A model generated the notes under the pieces. That model was not told the origin of the DNA and made no database searches. It saw only the letters and a program-made list of their open reading frames with translations. Positions 8,384 to 19,443 of a DNA stretch of 64,000 nt are shown in pieces. Each line of letters begins with the position of its first letter. Position 1 is the stretch's first letter. The stretch comes from Lactococcus termiticola. Its GTDB lineage: Bacteria; Bacillota; Bacilli; Lactobacillales; Streptococcaceae. Both the position numbers and the translations under genes were made by a program. The stretch spans positions 62,001 through 126,000 of the forward strand of contig NZ_BFFO01000001.1 in NCBI RefSeq assembly GCF_003116835.1, read 5' to 3'.

Positions 8384-9247
8384 GAATTAAAGCAGTCTAT
8401 CGGTTACGATTTGAACACACGACAGTTACTCTCTGTCGTGTTTTACATGTCAATCGGTCAACCCTACTATCATTTCATTAACAGAAAGCCATCTAAGCGT
8501 GACATTGATAATCAACGCTTTAGAAAACTACTTCTTGAAATTTATATGAAAGCCAAGAAAAGAATTGGAACAAGAGCTTTTAAAATCATACTACTGCGTG
8601 ACTATGGCATCAATATCTCGGAGGGAAGAATCTATCGACTCTTGAAGTCAATGAATCTTCCCAAAATGTCAACGACTAAGCCTCGTTTCAAATCAAGAAA
8701 ACCGCCTGAATTTTCTTCTGATAACTTACTTAAACAAGAATTTAATCCTAAATCTCCCAATCAAGTCTGGACGACTGATTTCACTTATATTTCTATTGGC
8801 CACAAACGACACGTTTACCTTTGCGCTATTCTTGATCTCTACTCTAGAAAATGTATTGCTTGGAAAATTAGCGATAAAATTGATGCCAAATTAGCCTGTG
8901 ATACATTACAAATCGCAGTTAATACAAGAAGACCAACTGAAACAATTATTTTCCACTCTGACCAAGGCAGCCAGTTTAAATCCAAGGAATTTCGAAGACT
9001 GTTGGATGAACATCAGTTAATGCCGTCTTATTCTAAACCAGGATATCCTTATGATAACGCAGTCACTGAGGTCTTTTTCAAGTATCTTAAGCAACGTGAA
9101 ATCAATCGAAGAAGATTCACCTCAATTGATGAAGTGAGACTATCTTGCTTTGAGTATATTGAACAATTTTATAATAACTATAATCCTCATTCTGCCAATA
9201 ATGGATTAACTCCTAATCAGAAAGAAATGGATTATTTTAAAAATTAA
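8383..9247 (+). pseudogene. IS3-family OrfB (DDE transposase), frameshifted
   Basis: The proper OrfB start is in the -1 frame relative to OrfA, where RIKAVYRLRFEHTTVTLCRV is readable from 8383. At ACCC (8461-8464) one extra C moves the reading into the OrfA frame, which continues YYHFINRKPS to the stop at 9247. The rve integrase core is otherwise whole: Asp in TTDFTYI, Asp in HSDQGSQF and Glu in TEVFFKYLK. The full OrfAB fusion cannot be made as the sequence stands. A shortened frame from 8411 could still give the catalytic part. A base-call error in the C run is an alternative. Confidence 0.75.
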
Positions 9248-9284
9248 TTTCCATTTTCGTGTCTAATTATTTGACATTAGTCCA

Positions 9285-9481
9285 GGCTGGATGAAGCTAT
9301 CTTCGCCTACTTCAGCGAACATCTGTTGAAGAAGCTCCTGCTGGCGGGCTTCATCCGTCACAGTGGTCTGATTATAGGCCTCCATCAAGGTCTGACAAGC
9401 CTGCTGCTCTTGGATAAGGGCTGGGTCAGCCGGGTCGTAGATGACCCCATCAGGCTGATGTTTTAATTTTTCTTTCTTCAT
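9285..9481 (-). pseudogene. lacA: 5' fragment of lacA-like sugar O-acetyltransferase, cut by the IS
   Basis: The first 66 codons match the N-terminus of maltose/galactoside acetyltransferases (GVIYDPADPALIQEQQAC, then EVGEDSFIQP). The normal protein is about 190-200 residues with a left-handed beta-helix. After FIQP the frame enters the IS end and stops within a few codons. Its ATG overlaps the galT stop as ATGA, so it was the next gene of the operon. The acetyl-CoA-binding and hexapeptide parts are gone, so it should be inactive. Confidence 0.8.
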
Positions 9482-10950
9482 AAGCTCTCAATAAATTTCT
9501 GGAAGCCAGCCTTGCCATCTGCATCTGCCTTAAAGACAGCGGCGTCTTCTAGGACCTCCATGAAGACCTGGCCGACAGCCTGTTGGACGATACATTTGAC
9601 ATGTTCTGGACTGATATTTTCTGTCGCCTTGAGCTGGTCTGCCCAGGCCTTATGAATTTCGGCAATTTTATTTTCCTGGCCCAGGAGGTATTTCTCAACC
9701 TCTTCGAGCTCACTCTTGAGGCGGGGTGGCAGGATGGCGAGGCCCATGACCTCAATCAGGCCAATGTTTTCCTTCTTGATATGGAACTTGTCCTGATGAG
9801 GGTGGAAAATGCCGTCAGGATAGGCCTCCGAGACATTATTATCCCGGAGGACCAGGTCCATCTCAAAGTGGCCTGCCCGCATCCGGGCAATCGGTGTGAT
9901 GGTATGATGGAGCGTACCATCAGCGTCCACTGCCTTTATCATCCGAGCCTCGTCAGAATAGCTTCGCCATTGGCTCAGGATATAGTCACTGGCATCCAGC
10001 AACTCTGCCTTATCGCTCGAGGTCAGCCGGATCACTGACATAGGCCAGTTGACAATGCCTGCTTCCAGATTTGGAAATTGCTCCAGGCTGAAGGTCTCAC
10101 GGAGGCCAGCCTTGGCCATTGGAAAGTCGTGACAACCGGCCTGGTAGTGGTCGTGGCTCAAGATAGAACCGCCGACAATCGGCAGGTCAGCATTGCTCCC
10201 AATCATATAGTGGGGGAATTTTTCCAAAAATGAGAGCAGATTTTCAAAGCTGGTCCGATTGATTTTCATGGGCTGGTGCTTTTGATTGAGCACGATCGAA
10301 TGCTCATTGTAGTAGGCATAGGGTGAGTACTGGAAGCCCCAGTCCTGCCCCCCCAGCTCTAGGCGGACAATCCGGTGGTTGCTCCGTGCGGCCTTGTGGG
10401 CATCACCGTAGAAGCCCTCGTTTTCCATGCAGAGGGCACAAAGCGGGTAGCTCGAGCTGGCCTGATTTTTCGCCGCAGCGATGGCCTTGGGGTCTTTTTC
10501 AGGCTTTGATAAGTTAATCGTAATCTCCAGCTCACCGTATTTTGACGGATAGCTGTAGGCGATGTTTCTGGCTACTTCTCGAGTCTTTACCTGATTGACC
10601 GTCTTTGCTAGACCATAAAAATAGTCGGTCGCTTCCTCTGGGCTGGCTTGATAGGCCTCCCAGAAGTCCCGATTAACCCGACTGGGTCTTGGCGTGATGA
10701 AATCCATCAGGGCCTCCTGATAAAAGTCTTCCTGACCGAGAGCGTAGGCCCCATTCTCCGAAGCCACTGCCATCAGGCCGTCGAGGAGCTCGAGCGAGTC
10801 GGCGGTCATAGGCTCAGTCTCCTGCCAGTCATTGAGGCCTAAAAAATGCAGGAGTTGATTTCTCAGATAGAGCTTGTCCTCTGGCTCAGCGGCCCCATTT
10901 TTGACGGCCAGCTCTACAAAGGCTGTTATCAGTTGGTAAGGATTCATCAT
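9478..10950 (-). CDS. galT: Galactose-1-phosphate uridylyltransferase (Firmicutes type)
   Basis: 490 residues, the usual length of the long Gram-positive GalT family. It swaps UMP between UDP-glucose and galactose-1-phosphate in the Leloir pathway. SHDHYQAG (about residue 268) carries the active-site His pair, and the uracil/zinc region shows SSSYPLCALCMENEGF. It follows an alpha-galactosidase remnant after 2 bp and overlaps lacA by 4 nt. Two adjacent ATG codons are possible starts; AAAGAAAG is a weak ribosome site, so coupling with the upstream frame is likely. Confidence 0.95.
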   Translation of the reverse strand: MMNPYQLITAFVELAVKNGAAEPEDKLYLRNQLLHFLGLNDWQETEPMTADSLELLDGLMAVASENGAYALGQEDFYQEALMDFITPRPSRVNRDFWEAYQASPEEATDYFYGLAKTVNQVKTREVARNIAYSYPSKYGELEITINLSKPEKDPKAIAAAKNQASSSYPLCALCMENEGFYGDAHKAARSNHRIVRLELGGQDWGFQYSPYAYYNEHSIVLNQKHQPMKINRTSFENLLSFLEKFPHYMIGSNADLPIVGGSILSHDHYQAGCHDFPMAKAGLRETFSLEQFPNLEAGIVNWPMSVIRLTSSDKAELLDASDYILSQWRSYSDEARMIKAVDADGTLHHTITPIARMRAGHFEMDLVLRDNNVSEAYPDGIFHPHQDKFHIKKENIGLIEVMGLAILPPRLKSELEEVEKYLLGQENKIAEIHKAWADQLKATENISPEHVKCIVQQAVGQVFMEVLEDAAVFKADADGKAGFQKFIESL

Positions 10951-10952
10951 AA

Positions 10953-11363
10953 CTAAACTTTCTTTATGTGGAATTGATAAGCGGGATAATCTCCAATGCT
11001 CTGTGGCAGGCGGAGGCCGGCCCGCATGAGGAGACTGCCCCGGTAGGACTCGGCCCCATCGATTTGATAAATCGCCTCAGGGTCGAGGCCTTGGAGCTTG
11101 ACGTAGTTATAAGGGCTATTGCCCTCAACATCGGTCAAGACCATGTTCAAGAGGCTTTCTGATTGGTCTTTGGCGACAAATTGCCAGATGCTCGAAGCTG
11201 TCTCAAAAGGACAGGTCAACAGGTAGCCTGTGTCTTCAGGCGGAATCTTTGTCCCATAATAGAGATGGAGGAGGTGTTCAAAGGCCCCGACCTTCATCTG
11301 ATAGATCGAATGTTCCGTCTCGAGGTTAAATAGTCTGTTTTTTTCATCAACGATAATAGCCAT
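10953..11363 (-). pseudogene. aga: Internally deleted alpha-galactosidase (GH36) remnant, still in frame
   Basis: 136 residues. The first about 45 (MAIIVDEKNRLFNLETEHS, then HLLHLYYGTKI) resemble the extreme N-terminus of GH36 alpha-galactosidases. The rest (CPFETASSIWQFVAKDQSE, KLQGLDPEAIYQIDG, LLMRAGLRLP, then GDYPAYQFHIKK) resembles their C-terminal beta-sandwich. About 600 residues with the catalytic barrel and both Asp residues are missing. The frame is uninterrupted, so a short non-catalytic protein could be made. It sits between galK and galT, where aga is found in raffinose-using lactococci (from memory). This is a recognisable in-frame deletion, not an unrelated small gene. Confidence 0.72.
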
Positions 11364-11366
11364 AGG

Positions 11367-12566
11367 CTATACCTCCAGTTGGGTTGCTCCTGAGCCGATT
11401 TGAGCGACGTAGAAGCTAGCTGGGTAGCCGACGCTTTCTGCGTAAACGTCGCCGACAGCCTTTTCAAAGGCTGGGACACTATCGTGTTTGACGAGGGCGA
11501 TGGCACAGCCACCAAAGCCGGCACCGGTCATCCGGGCACCCAGGCAACCTTCCTGCTTCTGAGCGGTCTCAGCCAAAGTATCAAGCTCAAGTCCTGTGAC
11601 CTCGTAATCTTCTTTGAGTGACGCGTGGCTGGCGTTGAGCAGGCGACCGAATTCTTCTAAGTCGCCGGCCACAAAGGCTTTTTGAGCCACCTTACAGCGG
11701 TTGTTTTCATAGACAGCGTGCCGAGCCCGTTTGACCAGGGTCTCGTCATCAATCAAAGGCACAGCCTTGCTGTCAAAGTCTTCATTGGAGAGCTCGCCGA
11801 GGGAGCCGATAGAGAGCTCAGCCTGTACGCGTTTCAGGGCCTCACGGGTTTCAGCGAAACGTTCGTTGTATTTAGATTCGGTCAGGGCACGGGGCTTGTT
11901 GGTATTCATGATGACAATGTCATAGTCGCCAAGCTCGGCCGGTACCATCTCATACTTGAGCGTATTGCAGTCGAGCAGGATGGCCTTGCCGATTTCGCCA
12001 AAGCCAATGGCAAACTGGTCGAGGATGCCTGAGTTGACACCGATGTATTCATTTTCTGTTTTTTGACCGAGTTTGACCAGCTCAAGGCGGGAAACATCGA
12101 GCTTGAAGAGGTTTTCAAGGACAACGCCCGCCAGGAGCTCAAGTGAAGCTGAGCTTGATAGGCCTGATGCTGTAGGAATTTCACCTGATACAAGGAGTTC
12201 AAAGCCCTTGTCAATGCTGTATCCGGCCTCATCGAGGGCGACAATCATCCCCTTGACATAGTTGATCCATTCGCCATCCTTCTTGTCTTTCACGTCGGCC
12301 AGGTCAAATTCGAGGACGCCAGCATCTGGAAAATTCACAGAGTAAAGACGGACCTTCTGGTCGTCACGGAGGCGGGCAAGGCCAGTCGTTCCGATGGTAA
12401 TAGAGGCTGGGAAGACGTAGCCACCGTTGTAGTCAGTGTGTTCGCCAATCAGATTAATCCGGCCTGGCGAGAAGAAATATTCGACATTTTCAGTATCACC
12501 AAAGACCTTGGCAAATTGATGGTTCAAGCCTGTTAAGATTTCAGAATTATCAACAACAATAGACAT
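11367..12566 (-). CDS. galK: Galactokinase
   Basis: 399 residues, a full-length GHMP kinase. SPGRINLIGEHTDYNGGYVF (33-52) is the galactokinase signature. GEIPTASGLSSSASLELL is the ATP loop and GARMTGAGFGGCAIAL is motif 3. It phosphorylates galactose at C1 in the cytosol and feeds GalT. The start follows the galM stop by 0 nt (stop at 12567), and the aga remnant follows 3 bp after its stop, so it belongs to the tight permease-galM-galK-galT operon. Confidence 0.97.
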   Translation of the reverse strand: MSIVVDNSEILTGLNHQFAKVFGDTENVEYFFSPGRINLIGEHTDYNGGYVFPASITIGTTGLARLRDDQKVRLYSVNFPDAGVLEFDLADVKDKKDGEWINYVKGMIVALDEAGYSIDKGFELLVSGEIPTASGLSSSASLELLAGVVLENLFKLDVSRLELVKLGQKTENEYIGVNSGILDQFAIGFGEIGKAILLDCNTLKYEMVPAELGDYDIVIMNTNKPRALTESKYNERFAETREALKRVQAELSIGSLGELSNEDFDSKAVPLIDDETLVKRARHAVYENNRCKVAQKAFVAGDLEEFGRLLNASHASLKEDYEVTGLELDTLAETAQKQEGCLGARMTGAGFGGCAIALVKHDSVPAFEKAVGDVYAESVGYPASFYVAQIGSGATQLEV

Positions 12567-13580
12567 TTATTTTTCCTGCTTTCTTAGAGAATAAATCGTT
12601 TGTGATTGGTAGAGCTCGCCTGCCCTGAGGCTGATGTCACCAAGCTCTGGGATAAGCTCAGAACCTGGAGAGACCTGAGATTCAAAGGTAATCCCGCCGT
12701 GGTTAGCAATTTTCTTGCCCCGGAATTCAGTTGGAATATCGCCAAAGTTGGCCGTGAATATCACGAGGGCTGGCTGGTCAGTCTTGACAGAGATGGTCAG
12801 GTCCTCATAGCTGAGGCTGGCCTGCTCAGTGCTCAAGCTCGGAGCATCCAGTAGGAAGGGATGGTCAAAGCCGTCTACCAGCTGGATTTGAGCGTCATCG
12901 GAGGCAAAGACCTGCTTGAGAGAAAGGCCCTCTCTCAGGTCAAAGTCAGTGCCAGTGACGTCGACAATGTCGCCTCGGACCAACTCAGTCTTGTCTTTCA
13001 AAGGCACGAAGCGACTCGCTGATATTTTGAGTTGGTGGTCGTCGATAGGCTGGCTAGCGTCACCAGCCAGGTTAAAGTAGACGTGGCCGGTTGGATTAAA
13101 GACGGTATCCTTGTCAGAGATGGCCTCGTATTCGATGGTCCAGTCACCTGCCTCGTCGAAGCGGTGGATGACTGTGACCTTGAGATTGCCGGGATAGCCA
13201 TTGTCGCCGTCTGGAGATGTCAGCGTGAATTTCACAGCATCGTCTATAATTTCATAGTCCCAGACCTTAGTCTCAAAGCTTTTTGGCCCGCCGTGGAGGG
13301 TCTGCTCTCCTTCGTTTTGCGGGAGCTGGATGTCTTGGCCGTCGACATGGATGATTCCATTGGTTACACGTCCTGCGGTCCGGCCGATGGTCGCCCCAGG
13401 ATAGGCATCCTTGTCCAGGTATTCCTGGGCTGAATCAAAGCCCAGCACGATTTGCCGGCCGTCGATATTCCAGTCGACAACACGGGCCCCCAGATTGCTG
13501 AAGGCAATGCTTTGTCCTGATTTATTGGTCAGGCGGATGAGGACAGTTCCTGCCCCAAAATCATTTGTTTCAATCTTCAT
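12567..13580 (-). CDS. galM: Aldose 1-epimerase (mutarotase)
   Basis: 337 residues from the ATG at 13580. It interconverts beta- and alpha-galactose for GalK. NPTGHVYFNLAG holds the catalytic His and GGITFESQ the catalytic Glu; AYPGATIGRTAGRV is the sugar-binding N-terminal motif. The start at 13580 has GGAG 11 nt upstream and overlaps the end of the permease gene by 11 nt. An in-frame ATG at 13598 lacks a ribosome site. Confidence 0.93.
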   Translation of the reverse strand: MKIETNDFGAGTVLIRLTNKSGQSIAFSNLGARVVDWNIDGRQIVLGFDSAQEYLDKDAYPGATIGRTAGRVTNGIIHVDGQDIQLPQNEGEQTLHGGPKSFETKVWDYEIIDDAVKFTLTSPDGDNGYPGNLKVTVIHRFDEAGDWTIEYEAISDKDTVFNPTGHVYFNLAGDASQPIDDHQLKISASRFVPLKDKTELVRGDIVDVTGTDFDLREGLSLKQVFASDDAQIQLVDGFDHPFLLDAPSLSTEQASLSYEDLTISVKTDQPALVIFTANFGDIPTEFRGKKIANHGGITFESQVSPGSELIPELGDISLRAGELYQSQTIYSLRKQEK

Positions 13581-14979
13581 TTGTTGTTTCTGCTCCATAT
13601 TTTGCTTCGAGTTCAGCCACGATTTCTTGGTGGCGTTTTTCAGTCAATTTAACCTTCGCCAGGTAGATGACCAGTGAGATGATCATGAGGATGGCTGGAA
13701 TCACATAGACGTAGAATTTGAAGATGCCAACGCCGTAGTGAGTCCCTGCGTGGAAGCTGGTTCCTGTCATGCCTGCAGCGACGGCTACGAACCCGTAAAT
13801 TCCGTTTGAGAAGGCACCGGCAATCTTATCAAGAAGAGGACGCATGGCAAGCGTTACTGCTTCATTCCGGACACCGTTTTTCCATTGGCCGTATTCTACT
13901 GAGTCAGTGATGGTCATCAAGACTGAGAGGAAGACCAGCTGGTAAGGGGCGGTCAGGAAGATCAGCCCGAGGACAGTGGTAGGCACGCTCGCCCCAAAGA
14001 GGAAGAGGGCCATACCGATGAGCATAGAGATGATGGCACCTGTGAAGACCTTGCGACGGCCAAATTTCTTAGCCAGGGCTGGGAAGAGTGGTACCAGGAT
14101 GATAGAGCCGACAAATCCTACAATACCTGTGATTGAATAAAGTTTAGCATTTCCGACGACAAAGGTAAAGTTGAGAATCAATGTTGCTGTAGTGGCCACA
14201 TAGCCAACGGCAAAGAGAATGTATGAGAGGGAGAGCCACATGAGCTGGTCATTTTTAACCAGGGCCTTGAAGATATCCTTAGGAGAGGTTTTCTCACCTT
14301 CTTGACGGATGTCAGATTTTTGTTCCTTGGTTCCCCAAGCGGTAATGAGGGCGGTGACCCCTTGCACAATTGCTACGATAATCCCAAAGGCGAAGAAGCC
14401 ACGGGCTCCTTGGTCACGCCCGCCCATGGTAAAGGCAAGAACGATAGGGATAGCAAGGATTGTCGCTCCTTGGGCCCCGATGGCTGAGCCAAAACGGGCG
14501 AAGGTCCCGAGCGTTTCACGTTCTGAGTTCTTTTCAGACAGGGCTGGAATCATTGACCAGAAGGCGATGTCCTTAAAGCTGTAGAAGGCATCCAGGATGA
14601 TAAAGGCAATGATGAAGAGGATGGTAAACAGCACCTTGTGGTCGCTGGATGCAAGGCCAAAGAAGCGGGAGAACATGAGGATGATCATCACTGAGCTCAC
14701 AAGACCACCGGCAATCAGCCAAGGCTTGAACTTCCCGATTTTGGTGTGGGTGTTGTCAATCAGGCCACCGATGATCGGGTCAAAGATGATTTCAACCAGA
14801 CGGATGAAGACCACTAGATTTGTCACTAAGACAATCATCTGGTCTTCATGCGGGTCACCTGCAAACATCTGTCCGGTGACAAAGGCGATGAAGAATGTCG
14901 AGATGGCATAGTAGTAGGTGTCATGCCCAAGCGCACCCAGTGCGTAAGATAGACGCTGTTTCATTTTTCCCTCTTTCAA
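13570..14979 (-). CDS. galP: GPH-family sugar:cation symporter, probable galactose/lactose permease
   Basis: 469 residues with 12 predicted membrane segments, of the MelB/LacS/XynT fold. It starts ALGALGHDTYYYAISTFFIA, with DPIIGGLIDNT after TM2, the GPH loop motif. It lacks the C-terminal IIA-like domain of LacS. As first gene of the gal operon and close to lacZ, it most likely brings in galactose and/or lactose (inference). AAGGAGG lies 8 nt before a TTG at 14979; an ATG at 14964 with GAGGG nearby is the alternative and would remove five residues. An operator and a cre box lie just upstream. Confidence 0.88.
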   Translation of the reverse strand: MKEGKMKQRLSYALGALGHDTYYYAISTFFIAFVTGQMFAGDPHEDQMIVLVTNLVVFIRLVEIIFDPIIGGLIDNTHTKIGKFKPWLIAGGLVSSVMIILMFSRFFGLASSDHKVLFTILFIIAFIILDAFYSFKDIAFWSMIPALSEKNSERETLGTFARFGSAIGAQGATILAIPIVLAFTMGGRDQGARGFFAFGIIVAIVQGVTALITAWGTKEQKSDIRQEGEKTSPKDIFKALVKNDQLMWLSLSYILFAVGYVATTATLILNFTFVVGNAKLYSITGIVGFVGSIILVPLFPALAKKFGRRKVFTGAIISMLIGMALFLFGASVPTTVLGLIFLTAPYQLVFLSVLMTITDSVEYGQWKNGVRNEAVTLAMRPLLDKIAGAFSNGIYGFVAVAAGMTGTSFHAGTHYGVGIFKFYVYVIPAILMIISLVIYLAKVKLTEKRHQEIVAELEAKYGAETTNED

Positions 14980-15016
14980 AATGGGAACCTCCTTAAATTT
15001 TACTTTCCACGGTATG

Positions 15017-15030
15017 TTGAACCGCTTACA
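15017..15030 (-). promoter_or_regulatory. cre (CcpA) site at the gal operon promoter
   Basis: TGTAAGCGGTTCAA on the minus strand fits the cre consensus. It lies just past the extended -10 TGCTATACT (TATACT at 15037-15042), where bound CcpA would block transcription when preferred sugars are present. Confidence 0.75.
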
Positions 15031-15056
15031 TTTTTCAGTATAGCAGAATCAAAAAA

Positions 15057-15098
15057 GGAAAGGTTTCCGACAATGAAAAATCATTGGGAAATCTTTCC
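15057..15098. promoter_or_regulatory. Bipartite palindromic operator of the gal operon
   Basis: GGAAAGGTTTCC (15057-15068), an 18-bp spacer and GGAAATCTTTCC (15087-15098) form a large palindrome that includes CAATGA/TCATTG. It overlaps the -35 region, with its centre about 48 bp before the likely transcription start. The same arrangement lies before lacZ, pointing to one regulator, probably the RpiR-type gene at 18231-19013. Confidence 0.6.
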
Positions 15099-15179
15099 GG
15101 ATTTTATAAGTTGTTTGATATTTTTAGACAAGTAGAGGGCGAGCGTCGTTTCCTTCCAGAAATCCAGCAACATTCGGAT

Positions 15180-18189
<3,010 letters not shown>

Positions 18190-18212
18190 TCTAACTTTAA
18201 CAAATTTTTCAA

Positions 18213-18254
18213 TAAAAAATTTCCAACATCTTATGATTTGCTGGAAATCTTTCC
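18213..18254. promoter_or_regulatory. Bipartite operator before lacZ
   Basis: GGAAATCTTTCC (18243-18254) and a weaker half AAAATTTCC (ending 18224) are separated by 18 bp, the spacing seen before the gal operon. It overlaps the 3' end of the RpiR-type gene. Its distance to the cre box (about 51 bp between centres) nearly equals that at the gal operon (about 54 bp). Confidence 0.55.
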
Positions 18255-19013
18255 TAATTTTTCTTTTTCAAAAATTTGTTGTTTCTTAAAAATCGAGTAG
18301 GCGTCGACCAGGACACGCTCCAAAATATAGAGAGGGAGCCTGGAGTGGACGTCCAGCTCAAAGTAATTGACCTCATAGCTGGATTTATAGCCGACCAGTG
18401 AAATGTCAGCAAGGCTGGTCAGCTCAGAGCACTGAGAAGCCGTCAGGGCAAGGATCTTCGCCCCATTTTTCTTGGCTTCAGCCAGGGGCTGATTGATCTC
18501 CTCCCGGCCACCTGAGAGGGAGAGGACGATGATCAGGCTATCAGGTCCAGCATGTTTGGCATAATAGGCCATGGCACCGCCGTCGTCATGGATGACCGCC
18601 CGCTTGTGAAAAAGCTCGAGCTTCCTCATGAGCTCAGTCGCAGCCCCAATCGAGAGGCCCCGGGCAAAAATCAGGATGTCACTGGCCGCTTCAAGACAGG
18701 AGACGGCCGCCTCGACACTGGCTACAGAGATGCTGGTAATGGTCCGGGAGAGCTCTTCTTCATTTTTGGCAATGGCGGCTGAAATCTCAGCCGAGAAGCC
18801 CTTGATTTCATAGACCGGCTTTTCCTTGATATAAAAACGAAATTCTGAATAGCCCTTAAAACCCTTTTTTTGCACGGTCCGATTGATGGTCGAAATCGAG
18901 CAATGACAAAGCTCAGCAAGCTTTGAAATCGAGAGCTCTGGAATCTCATCATAGTGGTCCTGGATGATCTCCCAGCAATATTTTTCCGCACTAGATAAGA
19001 CTTTAGTCGCCAT
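18231..19013 (-). CDS. MurR/RpiR-family transcriptional regulator
   Basis: 260 residues. An N-terminal helix-turn-helix (LSISKLAELCHCSISTINRT, about 27-46) is followed by a SIS sugar-phosphate-binding domain (about 105-240; SDILIFARGLSIGAATEL, then LSLSGGREEINQPLAEAKKN). Such proteins respond to phosphosugars and act as repressors or activators. It is the first gene upstream of lacZ on the same strand and is the best candidate to bind the shared operator (inference). AAAGG lies 7 nt before the ATG. An imperfect cre-like TGTAAATGCTTACT lies just upstream at about 19038. Confidence 0.88.
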   Translation of the reverse strand: MATKVLSSAEKYCWEIIQDHYDEIPELSISKLAELCHCSISTINRTVQKKGFKGYSEFRFYIKEKPVYEIKGFSAEISAAIAKNEEELSRTITSISVASVEAAVSCLEAASDILIFARGLSIGAATELMRKLELFHKRAVIHDDGGAMAYYAKHAGPDSLIIVLSLSGGREEINQPLAEAKKNGAKILALTASQCSELTSLADISLVGYKSSYEVNYFELDVHSRLPLYILERVLVDAYSIFKKQQIFEKEKLGKISSKS

Positions 19014-19110
19014 GTCGATACCTTTCTTTTTCTGAAATGTAAATGCTTACTCTTAATTTTATCTAATGGCTGGGGATTTGTCAAAGTTTTCTGGGGAGTG
19101 TTTTACGGGT

Positions 19111-19250
19111 GGGAGTTGCTTCGCTCCAGAAAATATAAAAATGCAGTGAGGCCGGAAGCAAACCGCTTTGCGGTTTCATTCCTAAATCAGGAGCCCCTAC
19201 GGGTCTCCTGATTTGCCTTATCTCACTGCTATTTTTCTATTTTCTTCCGC
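19111..19250 (+). repeat. Cloverleaf repeat copy 1A
   Basis: One of nine copies of an intergenic family. Outer stem: arm 19128-19150 (AGAAAATATAAAAATGCAG...) pairs with 19222-19245. Inside are hairpin 1 (AAACCGC/GCGGTTT) and hairpin 2 (AAATCAGGAG/CTCCTGATTT). The left-end motif GTTGCTTCGCTCCAG corresponds to GTTGCGTTNCAG of other copies. It forms a tail-to-tail pair with copy 1B, and together they fill the 19014-19443 gap. Confidence 0.8.
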
Positions 19251-19295
19251 TAGGCTAGGACACTTTCAAATACCCAATACCCGATATACAGGCAT

Positions 19296-19436
19296 GAGTG
19301 GAATGGAAGAAATTCTGCAAAACATAGTGGAATAAGGCAAAACGGGAGACCGAAAGGGCTCCCGTTTTAGGCATGGAAGCCACAGGCTTCGCTGCCGGCC
19401 CCACTATGCTTTTGTAGAATTTCTGTAATGGAACGA
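19296..19436 (-). repeat. Cloverleaf repeat copy 1B
   Basis: Same family in reverse orientation, starting 7 bp after the ald stop codon. The outer stem pairs 19308-19330 with 19401-19423. Hairpin 2 is AAAACGGGAG/CTCCCGTTTT and hairpin 1 is GAAGCC/GGCTTC, with both stems sequence-different from copy 1A but self-complementary. Confidence 0.8.
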
Positions 19437-19443
19437 ACCCGCC

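Larger units (their letters stand above)
8031..9284 (+). mobile_element. IS3-family insertion sequence (IS150/IS981-like), degenerate
   Basis: About 1.25 kb with two transposase frames. Both ends begin TGGA and reach GACA at base 25 (left TGGAGCTATAC..., right TGGACTAATGT... read inward), a pattern typical of IS3-family elements. No direct target duplication is seen (ATC left, GGC right), and a different truncated gene stands on each side. The element sits at the boundary between the AT-rich surface island and the more GC-rich gal/lac block. Confidence 0.8.

Noticed and set aside
9263-9481. 72-residue lacA-side frame as a real small protein
   Set aside because: Its last codons lie in the IS end; the rest is the N-terminus of a larger acetyltransferase.
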